Shown piece after piece: positions 8,701 through 12,698 of a stretch of DNA of 12,698 nucleotides. The stretch's first letter is position 1, and each line of letters starts with the position of its first letter. The notes under the pieces are model-generated. The model searched no databases. It saw nothing but the letters and a program-made list of their open reading frames with translations, and had not been told where the DNA came from. The stretch comes from Phoronis ovalis (taxonomy: Eukaryota > Phoronida > Phoronidae). A program made the translations under genes and the position numbers. The stretch covers positions 1 to 12,698 of the forward strand of contig JAOXYB010043048.1 in the NCBI GenBank assembly GCA_028565635.1. The letters are read 5' to 3'.

Positions 8701-10514
8701 GTGTGATGTACCCTGCACTGATAAAGGTACAACGTTTTAATCTATATATGATTTTCTCAATCATAATCCAATCAGGTGAGAGACGTCACTTGCATATTTC
8801 AAATTGACACCTAAATTTTGAATCATTAACACATGGCAACAGCAATGGTACCTTCCATGAGAGCTGTATTTAAATTCTGCATGTAGATTTTAAGTGTAAT
8901 GAATGAGGTATTCTGAATTCAAAACAAATCGATTTCTAGTTTCTGTTTGCATTTATGAAGTGTTATATAAACGTGGATTAAATCGAGTGTCGGGACATAA
9001 AATAATGTATGTGTGAATAAATACTAAACCCTGTTATCTTTCTGAAGTCGTATGTTAGCCGCGCTTAACATTCACACGTGAATGCAATATTTGTCTTCTT
9101 GAATTATATCATGCCATTGTTCATTAGATAAGTGTTGTAACATGTTTAGTTTCCTTCAGGTGACTGTGTCATGACACCTTGGACAAAGTATACCGAATGC
9201 CAGTGCAAAACGGGAAGGAATGGATTACAAACTCGTACCCGGCATATTCTACGTCGACCCAAAGAAGGTGGTTTTCGTTGTGGAGATGAAAAAGACAGTA
9301 GTATATGTTATTGCCATACCTATAGTGCTGAAGTAGGAAATTGGTCTAGCTGTATCGCAAACCGTAATGACAGCTGTGGACAAGGTTTGTAGTTAACTAT
9401 TGATGGATTTACGTCTGCATGGAAATTTTTTTGAAGATTTTCATTTCTTACAATTGAATGTCAGATCACCCTTTCTAAAATTTATTATATTATAAAGCTG
9501 TAAATAAAATATGATTGAGTATGTATACAAAGTATTTAAAAAGTAACAAGTAAACTAATTAAGTGGTATATTTATGTACTCCTTTGCCACTTGAATTTTA
9601 TTGTTTTCAGAACATTATTTGCAATATAAGTATTTATGAAGATGTGTAAATAACATGTTTGATTTTAGTTTAAAAGCATAAACCTGTACAAAATTTGTCG
9701 AATTTATTGTGTGAAAATATTTCTTCAGTTTAAAACTTTGTTTTGTAGGAGTGCAGACTCGTCCTGTAAGTTGTTTGAGGAATGATGGGTATATGGTTTC
9801 ACTGCAACACTGCTTTCCACTGCCCAACATCACAACTAAACGTCACTGTAGCATCCCCTGTCCAGTTGATTGTAAAGTTGGTGATTTCTCTAAGTGGACA
9901 GATTGTAACACAAAGTGTGGTTTACAAGGATTAAAGTCTCGTTCTAGAGAAATTGTTCAAGAGCCTAACAACTTGGGACAATCTTGCCCTACAATGGAGA
10001 GCCTTGTTCAGGTGAGACGGCAGATTTGGCATATTAATTAAGTTTGAAATGGTTAGGTTATTTCAAGAAACAGTACAAAGTTCATTGTTGTAATTTTGTG
10101 ACCATTTTTGCAGATGCATTTTCACTTTCCATATTTTGCAAAAAAAAATTCTTCATTGAACATGAAGATTCCAAAATTTGTGTGTATTAAATGAGATGCA
10201 TTTTCCAGGTTTTCATCATTAGCAACTAGAAAGAAACTAAGAATTCCAAGATCTTTGTTATATTACATTAGTTCAACTGAACTTAGGTTGAAAACTGTGT
10301 CATACACAAAGTACAATTATGAAAAACCTTTTATACTGTTTGCAGAAAACGTCGTGTCATAACTACCCATGTTATTCCTATGATTGGGAACGGGGCAATT
10401 GGAGTGAATGCAAAGTGGAGGAGCGTGGTTGTGGAGTTGGAGAGCGGAATAGGGTCATAAAGTGCCGCAGAAGTGATGCCTTATATGTGGATCAAATTTA
10501 CTGTATATTGCAAG
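2646..10514 (+). CDS. THSD7A: THSD7-like thrombospondin type-1 domain protein, 15 internal exons (partial)
   Basis: Spliced gene segment; exons are listed separately. Joining them gives about 897 codons without a stop, encoding 14 complete TSP1 modules and the start of a fifteenth (called A1-A15 here). Odd-numbered modules mostly begin with W-x4-W-x2-C (for example YLWQVTPWSMC). Even-numbered ones begin C-x5-W-x2-W-x2-C-x3-CG (for example WSEWSSCSQSCG). This alternation is characteristic of the THSD7A/THSD7B ectodomain; exon 13 (CYCHTYSAEVGNWSSC) closely resembles the vertebrate protein around its VGNWS motif. Vertebrate THSD7A is a single-pass membrane glycoprotein of endothelium and podocytes linked to cell migration and adhesion; the role here is inferred from family only. 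The signal peptide, first modules, transmembrane segment and tail lie outside the window. A single ortholog of both vertebrate paralogs is likely, so A versus B should not be read into the symbol. Other multi-TSP1 proteins (ADAMTS-like, hemicentin, SCO-spondin) fit the module alternation less well. Confidence 0.88.
2795..3133 (+). other. Intron 1 (339 bp)
   Basis: GTATGT to TTCTTCAG, phase 1. I see no repeat or secondary gene in it. Confidence 0.8.
3134..3272 (+). CDS. THSD7A: THSD7-like exon 2 (end of A1, start of A2)
   Basis: The acceptor TTCTTCAG ends at 3133 and the donor is GTAGGT at 3273. It enters in phase 1 and leaves in phase 2. It finishes module A1 (ACIVEC) and opens A2 with CPIDCQLGEWQNWGTCSQSCG. 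This contains a WxxW C-mannosylation motif and a CSQSCG O-fucosylation-type motif (C-x-x-S/T-C). Codons for the first residue combine base 2794 with 3134-3135. Confidence 0.88.
3510..3613 (+). CDS. THSD7A: THSD7-like exon 3 (end of A2, start of A3)
   Basis: The acceptor TTTACAG ends at 3509 and the donor is GTATGA at 3614. It enters in phase 2 and leaves in phase 1. At 104 bp it is the shortest exon. It encodes RKRPVLRTPRHGGKECPP, the basic/R-layer strand of A2, then CDPIDC closing A2 and YWWHTG opening A3. The WxxxxW pair of A3 is split by the next intron. Confidence 0.87.
3758..4021 (+). CDS. THSD7A: THSD7-like exon 4 (A3 body, first half of A4)
   Basis: The acceptor ATTCTAG ends at 3757 and the donor is GTAAGT, a consensus match, at 4022. 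It is a symmetric phase 1-1 exon. It encodes GWSKCF, an NKT sequon, TCGQGNRVRPVYC and the CTIPC closing A3. It then opens A4 with CKLSKWSEWSLCSVSCG, which has both WxxW and C-x-x-S-C motifs. It is the longest visible exon (264 bp), and the preceding intron is only 144 bp. Confidence 0.9.
4307..4501 (+). CDS. THSD7A: THSD7-like exon 5 (end of A4, A5 first part)
   Basis: The acceptor TTACAG ends at 4306 and the donor is GTAGCT at 4502, a weaker match. It is a symmetric phase 1-1 exon. It encodes the close of A4 (CNQKPC), then YLWQVTPWSMCVRMENTS with an NTS sequon, and VCGPNTGLQDREAYC of A5. The region between the first and second A5 cysteines is long, as in several odd-type THSD7 modules. Confidence 0.87.
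4502..5068 (+). other. Intron 5 (567 bp)
   Basis: GTAGCT to ACTATTAG, phase 1. The sequence is AT-rich. A possible minus-strand frame over 4791-5018 shows no recognisable domain and is treated as chance. Confidence 0.8.
5069..5290 (+). CDS. THSD7A: THSD7-like exon 6 (end of A5, A6 first part)
   Basis: The acceptor ACTATTAG ends at 5068 and the donor is GTAAGG at 5291. It is a symmetric phase 1-1 exon. It encodes RICDAPC closing A5, then CHLSIWSEWTECSEECG opening A6 and NGGKSCPNRANEDG. A6 keeps the WxxW motif but has E where the O-fucose site S/T would be (CSEEC). Confidence 0.88.
5291..5657 (+). other. Intron 6 (367 bp)
   Basis: GTAAGG to TTTTTGTAG, phase 1. Nothing else recognised. Confidence 0.8.
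5658..5825 (+). CDS. THSD7A: THSD7-like exon 7 (end of A6, A7 first part)
   Basis: The acceptor TTTTTGTAG ends at 5657 and the donor is GTATAG at 5826. It is a symmetric phase 1-1 exon. It encodes CHNLPPC closing A6, then LSWSTSLWGEC and NCGLGKQARNVTCKQSDG of A7, with an NVT sequon. The frame stays open for about ten codons past the donor before a stop. Confidence 0.88.
5826..6150 (+). other. Intron 7 (325 bp)
   Basis: GTATAG to TATTTTAG, phase 1. It contains a T/A-rich perfect hairpin at 5900-5923. Confidence 0.8.
5900..5923. repeat. A/T hairpin
   Basis: GGTGTTTTTTT is followed directly by AAAAAAAAACACC, giving a near-perfect palindrome with no loop. Its position inside intron 7 and simple composition suggest a low-complexity feature. 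Confidence 0.6.
6151..6321 (+). CDS. THSD7A: THSD7-like exon 8 (end of A7, A8 first part)
   Basis: The acceptor TTTATTTTAG ends at 6150 and the donor is GTGTGC at 6322, a weak match. It is a symmetric phase 1-1 exon. It encodes TCFIPC closing A7, then CPLTQWSEWSSCSQSCG, the most canonical TSP1 start in the window, with WxxW and C-S-Q-S-C motifs. It ends in the basic segment KARKRTIKNQ. Confidence 0.88.
6322..7089 (+). other. Intron 8 (768 bp)
   Basis: GTGTGC to TTTTGCAG, phase 1. It is the longest intron between visible exons. It holds a short imperfect inverted repeat (arms about 6673-6686 and 6721-6734, 12 of 14 matching) and, at its 3' end, two copies of the 36-bp repeat described separately. 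Confidence 0.8.
7017..7124 (+). repeat. Diverged 36-bp tandem triplication across the exon 9 acceptor
   Basis: Three units start at 7017, 7053 and 7089, exactly 36 bp apart. Each begins GA-GGA/TGA-GGCCTCATCC-type sequence: GAGGAGGCCTCATCCATACA, GATGAAGCCTCATCCATATA and GAGGAAGCCTCATCCGTACG, followed by GTGTA or ATGTA. Units 1 and 2 are intronic. Unit 2 ends in the TTTGTTTTGCA that, with the first G of unit 3, forms the 3' splice site. Unit 3 is the start of exon 9. Read in the exon frame they give EEASSIQC, DEASSI-stop-C and EEASSVRC. Confidence 0.85.
7090..7233 (+). CDS. THSD7A: THSD7-like exon 9 (end of A8, A9 first part)
   Basis: The acceptor TTTTGCAG ends at 7089 and the donor is GTAAAT at 7234. 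It is a symmetric phase 1-1 exon. It encodes EEASSVRCNHIRED, then CGMEQC closing A8 and YSWDRGKWGSC opening A9. Its first 35 bases belong to the third copy of a 36-bp tandem repeat that extends into the upstream intron. A more upstream AG at 7016-7017 would also give EEASS but runs into an in-frame TAA at 7071-7073, so 7090 is the supported start. Confidence 0.86.
7461..7658 (+). CDS. THSD7A: THSD7-like exon 10 (A9 body, A10 first part)
   Basis: The acceptor AATGTTGTAG ends at 7460 and the donor is GTAAGG at 7659. It is a symmetric phase 1-1 exon. It encodes TCGIGAQRRNVLCRRNDG and CDVPC of A9, then CNVTEWIESPCSKQCGEG of A10, with an NVT sequon. A10 has lost the second Trp of WxxW and the Ser/Thr before the CG cysteine. 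Confidence 0.89.
7659..8102 (+). other. Intron 10 (444 bp)
   Basis: GTAAGG to TTAACAG, phase 1. It contains the 31-bp tandem duplication at 7715-7776 and otherwise nothing recognised. Confidence 0.8.
7715..7776. repeat. Perfect 31-bp tandem duplication
   Basis: Two identical adjacent copies at 7715-7745 and 7746-7776, each starting ACAAGAGTTCGAAAAGAAGT and ending CATCTTAGT. The identity implies a recent duplication, polymorphism or assembly artefact. Confidence 0.9.
8103..8230 (+). CDS. THSD7A: THSD7-like exon 11 (end of A10, start of A11)
   Basis: The acceptor TTAACAG ends at 8102 and the donor is GTGAGA at 8231. It enters in phase 1 and leaves in phase 0. It encodes LRNVSRRVTVPPSASGRACP (NVS sequon), then CEVTAC closing A10 and LEWKVEE opening A11. 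The intron falls between the two conserved Trp residues of A11. Base composition (CGGGTAACGGTCCCGCCC) is GC-richer than the surroundings. Confidence 0.87.
8231..8572 (+). other. Intron 11 (342 bp)
   Basis: GTGAGA to GTATTTCAG, phase 0. Nothing else recognised. Confidence 0.8.
8573..8726 (+). CDS. THSD7A: THSD7-like exon 12 (A11 body)
   Basis: The acceptor TGTATTTCAG ends at 8572 and the donor is GTACAA at 8727. It enters in phase 0 and leaves in phase 1. It encodes WSKCLVKYGARCGPGTRRR, a run rich in Arg (RCPMRRDRDC), and CDVPC ending A11. Exons 11 and 12 together form a symmetric phase 1-1 pair, consistent with an intron inserted into an ancestral phase 1-1 exon. Confidence 0.87.
8727..9159 (+). 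other. Intron 12 (433 bp)
   Basis: GTACAA to TTCCTTCAG, phase 1. Nothing else recognised. Confidence 0.8.
9160..9384 (+). CDS. THSD7A: THSD7-like exon 13 (A12, A13 first part)
   Basis: The acceptor TTCCTTCAG ends at 9159 and the donor is GTTTGT at 9385, a weaker match. It is a symmetric phase 1-1 exon. It encodes CVMTPWTKYTECQCKTGRNG, a divergent TSP1 start, then SSICYCHTYSAEVGNWSSC and SCGQG. The CxCxxYxAxxVGNWSxC pattern is the strongest family signature for THSD7 in the window. Sequons NWS and NDS are present. Confidence 0.9.
9385..9748 (+). other. Intron 13 (364 bp)
   Basis: GTTTGT to TTTTGTAG, phase 1. AT-rich; nothing else recognised. Confidence 0.8.
9749..10011 (+). CDS. THSD7A: THSD7-like exon 14 (A13 body, A14 first part)
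   Basis: The acceptor TTTTGTAG ends at 9748 and the donor is GTGAGA at 10012. It enters in phase 1 and leaves in phase 0. It encodes GVQTRPVSCLRNDG, an NIT sequon and CSIPC of A13, then CKVGDFSKWTDCNTKCGLQG and SCPTMESLVQ of A14. A14 has FxxW in place of WxxW and no O-fucose Ser/Thr. Confidence 0.9.
10012..10345 (+). other. Intron 14 (334 bp)
   Basis: GTGAGA to GTTTGCAG, phase 0. Nothing else recognised. Confidence 0.8.
10346..10514 (+). CDS. THSD7A: THSD7-like exon 15, last visible (end of A14, A15 first part)
   Basis: The acceptor CTGTTTGCAG ends at 10345 and the donor is GTACAG at 10515. It enters in phase 0 and leaves in phase 1. It encodes TSCHNYPC closing A14, then YDWERGNWSEC and GCGVGERNRVIKCRRSD of A15, ending CILQG. 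A15 is unfinished, so the next exon must supply its closing cysteines. No such exon is seen before 12698. Confidence 0.88.
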
Positions 10515-10657
10515 GTACAGTAAATGAATTGTTTTAAGCATACTTGTTAAAATTAGAATGTATATACCGCATAAATAAGACTACTGGTTAATTATCTGTC
10601 CAGTTCTTTCCTTTTTATGGCCATCCACATAGTGGCTGGGCATATAGTCGTAGCGAA

Positions 10658-10674
10658 GGCGGCGGCGTCGTCGT
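10658..10674. repeat. Short GGC/GTC trinucleotide run
   Basis: GGCGGCGGCGTCGTCGT sits immediately before the tandem array and contrasts with the AT-rich context. It probably belongs to the same dispersed repeat family as the array. Confidence 0.6.
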
Positions 10675-10677
10675 ATG

Positions 10678-11005
10678 TAACACTTTCTTTGTCTTGCGAT
10701 AACAGCTTCAGTTTTTACCCGATCAGCTTCATATTTGGTACAGGGTAAATACAGGTCAAAGTACAGGACTGGCTACTTTTGACCTTGATTACTTCCAATA
10801 TGGCCGACTGGTGGCCATGTTTGTTCCCGAGAGGGCACGTAGCGTTGCGTCTATAGCCGCGAAGACGAATCGCTACCTGGACGATTCAAAGGTGGTTCTA
10901 GGAAGGCCATAGACTGGTGGGCGTAATAGGCTAGGTGACGTTTTAAAATGACCTTGACTAGTAGGTCAAATGCCGTAATGATTCTTGGACATTTTTTGCC
11001 GTGCA
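10678..11005. repeat. Array unit 1 (simple type, 328 bp)
   Basis: The most complete simple unit. It contains ATGGCCGACTGGTGGCCAT at 10800-10818, an inverted repeat of ATGGCC, and TGACCTTGACTAGTAGGTCA at 10949-10968. Confidence 0.75.
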
Positions 11006-11428
11006 TAACACTTTCTTTGACTCGCAATAACTGCTTTAGTTTTTATCCGATCAGCTCCATATTTGGTACACAGTAAGTACAGGACAAAGTACAGATTATA
11101 TGTAACATTGACCCGGATTACTTCCAACATGGTCGACTGGCTGCCATGTTGATTTGCGAGATTGCACGTCATAATAACAGCTTCAGTTTTCATATTCAGC
11201 ACAGAGTAAGTACATGTCGCAGTACATGCTATGTGTGATTTTAACCTAGATTACTTCCAATATGGCCGACTGGGGCCATATTTGTTCTTGAGAGGGCACG
11301 TATCATTGCGTTTATAGCAGCGAAGACAAAGCCCTACCTGGACGATTCATAGGTGGTTTTAGGAAGACTATTGGTTGGTGGGCGTAGATCAAATGCCGTT
11401 ATGAAGCTTCGACATTTTTTGCCGTGCG
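11006..11428. repeat. Array unit 2 (compound type, 423 bp)
   Basis: A 166-bp front part (11006-11171) ends at GATTGCACGTCA and is fused to a second partial unit that restarts at the CTTCAG box. Compared with unit 1 about 40 bp containing the TGACCTTGAC box is missing between GGCGTA and GATCAAATGCC (about 11396). Confidence 0.75.
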
Positions 11429-11707
11429 TAACACTTTCTTTGTCTTACCATAACTGCTTCAGTTTTTATCCGACTAGCTCCATATTCGGTACAGAATAAG
11501 TACAGATTATGTATAATATTGACCCGGATTACTTCCAATATGTTTGTTCCCGAGAGGACACGTGACGTTGCGTCTATAGCCGCGAAGACGAAGCGCTACC
11601 TAGGAACCCCATAGACTGGTGGGCGTAATAGGCTAGGTGACATTTTAAAATGACCTTGACAAGTAGGTCAAATGCCGGTACGATACTTTGTCATTTTTTA
11701 CCGTGCT
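11429..11707. repeat. Array unit 3 (simple type with deletions, 279 bp)
   Basis: Matches unit 1 but lacks the GGCCGACTGGTGGCCA segment (CCAATATG joins TTTGTTCCC near 11541) and the GACGATTCAAAGGTGGT segment near 11601. It keeps TGACCTTGACAAGTAGGTCA at 11651-11670. Confidence 0.75.
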
Positions 11708-12176
11708 TAACACTTTCTTTGTCTCACAGTAACTGCATCAGTTTTTATCCGATCAGCTCCATATTCGGTGCAAAGTAAGTACAGGGCAAAGTACAGGTTA
11801 TATGTAAAATTGACCCGGATTACTTCCAACATGGCCCACTGGCGGCCATGTTGGTTCTCGAGATTGCACGTCATAGCTTCAGTTTTTATCCGGTCAGTTT
11901 TCTCTTCGGCACAGAGTAAGTCCAGGTCGCAGTACATGCTATATGTAATTTTGATTTAGATTACTTTCAATATGGCCGATTGGCAGCCATGTTTGTTCTT
12001 GAGAGGGCACGTAACATTGCGTTTATAGCCGCGAAGACAAAGCCTAGCTGAGCGATTCATAGGTGGTTCAAGGAAGACTATTGGTTGGTGGGCGTAATAG
12101 GCTAGAAGACATTTTAAAATGACCTTGACAAGTAGGTCAAATGCCATTACGAATCTTCGACATTGTTTGCCGTGCG
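11708..12176. repeat. Array unit 4 (compound type, 469 bp)
   Basis: Same fusion as unit 2: a 166-bp front part (11708-11873) ends at GATTGCACGTCA, then the second partial unit restarts at AGCTTCAG. It retains TGACCTTGACAAGTAGGTCA at 12120-12139. Confidence 0.75.
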
Positions 12177-12302
12177 TAACATTTTCTTTGTCTCACAATA
12201 ACTGCTTCAGTTTTTATCCAATTAAGATAAAAAGACATTTTAAAATGACCTTGACAAGTAGGTCAAATGCCATTATGAATCTTCGACATTTTTTACCGTG
12301 TA
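12177..12302. repeat. Array unit 5 (truncated, 126 bp)
   Basis: The front box ends at TTTTTATCCAATTAAG and jumps to AGACATTTTAAAATGACC, losing the middle of the unit. It retains TGACCTTGACAAGTAGGTCA at 12246-12265. Confidence 0.75.
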
Positions 12303-12580
12303 TAACTTTCTTTGTTACGCAGTAACTGCTTCAGTTTTTATCCAATTAGCCGGTACAGAGTAAATACAGGACAAGCACAGATTATATATATAATATTAAC
12401 CCAGATTACTTTCAACCTGGCTGACTGGTTGCCATGTTTGTTCCCGAGAAGGCATGTAACGTTGCGTCTATAGCTGCGAAAACAAAGCGCTACCTGGACA
12501 ATTCAAAGGTGGTTCTAGGAAGACCATAGGTTTGTAGGTATAATGGGCTAGGTGACATTTTAAAATGACCTTGACAAGTA
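12303..12580. repeat. Array unit 6 (3' truncated, 278 bp)
   Basis: A diverged simple unit that is collinear with unit 1 up to TGACCTTGACAAGTA (12566-12580). The expected continuation GGTCAAATGCC is replaced there by unrelated AT-rich sequence. Confidence 0.75.
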
Positions 12581-12698
12581 CGGTAATTCTTCTCAAATTC
12601 GTACAAAATTAAAATAATTATTTTTTTTTAATTTTGGGGGGTGTACGAAATTTGGGAAATACAAAATTCTCCGAAAACATGGGTGTACGAATTATCGG
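12581..12698. mobile_element. Possible short inverted-terminal element interrupting the array
   Basis: Begins CGGTAATTC at 12581 and near the window end carries GAATTATCG at 12689-12697, which is its reverse complement at 8 of 9 positions. Internal GTGTACGAA motifs occur at 12651 and 12683 with AATTCGTACA inverted at 12596. The left junction follows a TA in the array. This fits a small DNA transposon or MITE, but the right junction is not in view. Confidence 0.4.

Larger units (their letters stand above)
10678..12580. repeat. Tandem repeat array with higher-order structure
   Basis: The marker TAACACTTTCTTTG or a close variant recurs at 10678, 11006, 11429, 11708, 12177 and 12303. Shared boxes in order are CTTCAGTTTTTATCCGATCAGCTCCATATTTGGTAC-like sequence, ATTACTTCCAATATGGCCGACTGG, GTTCCCGAGAGGGCACGT, GGTGGGCGTAATAGGCTAGG, TTTTAAAATGACCTTGACAAGTAGGTCAAATGCC-like sequence, and GACATTTTTTGCCGTGC. 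Unit lengths are 328, 423, 279, 469, 126 and at least 277. Summed in pairs they give 751 and 748, a higher-order period of about 750 bp. Apparent reading frames within it are short, on both strands and without domains, so no coding is called. Confidence 0.85.
10515..12698 (+). other. Start of intron 15 (over 2.1 kb, no exon seen)
   Basis: Begins with donor GTACAG after exon 15. No Cys/Trp-rich exon able to complete module A15 is visible before the window end. About 10678-12580 is a tandem array and 12581-12698 an AT-rich element, both listed separately. The other introns seen here are 144-768 bp, so the array accounts for this intron's size. Confidence 0.7.

Noticed and set aside
11707-12325. 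Several 60-76 codon open frames on both strands in the array.
   Set aside because: They are repetitive, mutually overlapping, interrupted between units and lack domains; they are by-products of a GC-richer tandem repeat.

Overview
This is an AT-rich, intron-containing animal nuclear sequence. It has no RNA genes, CRISPR arrays or prokaryotic operon structure. The only gene I can support lies on the plus strand: 15 consecutive internal exons (2646-10514) of a large cell-surface protein built from thrombospondin type-1 (TSP1) modules. Every exon is bounded by AG/GT splice sites, and the reading frame is continuous across all 14 internal junctions, giving 2693 coding bases or about 897 codons. 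The module order, the alternation of two module types and stretches such as VGNWSSC match the ectodomain of THSD7A/THSD7B. The 5' exons (start codon, signal peptide, first modules) and the 3' exons (last modules, transmembrane segment, cytoplasmic tail) are outside the window.

Layout: 1-2645 is upstream intron or flank with no credible exon; it holds a foldback at the left edge, a degenerate two-copy repeat near 1.3 kb and a foldback (MITE-like) element at about 2305-2479. From 2646 to 10514 exons alternate with introns of 144-768 bp. Most junctions are phase 1. After the last visible exon the downstream intron is dominated by a GC-richer tandem array (about 10678-12580) with a higher-order period of about 750 bp. 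The array is cut off abruptly by an AT-rich segment with inverted ends that runs to the window end.

The host is probably an invertebrate. Small introns, a THSD7 gene not clearly A or B, and an array style reminiscent of bivalve and gastropod dispersed repeats suggest a mollusc or other lophotrochozoan. This placement is inference, not demonstrated.

The most unusual points are a diverged 36-bp (12-codon) triplication that spans the 3' splice site of exon 9, the higher-order intronic array whose units carry inverted AGGTCA-type half-sites, and the loss of canonical TSP1 glycosylation motifs towards the 3' end of the exon series. I see no evidence of a novel enzymatic or defence system.
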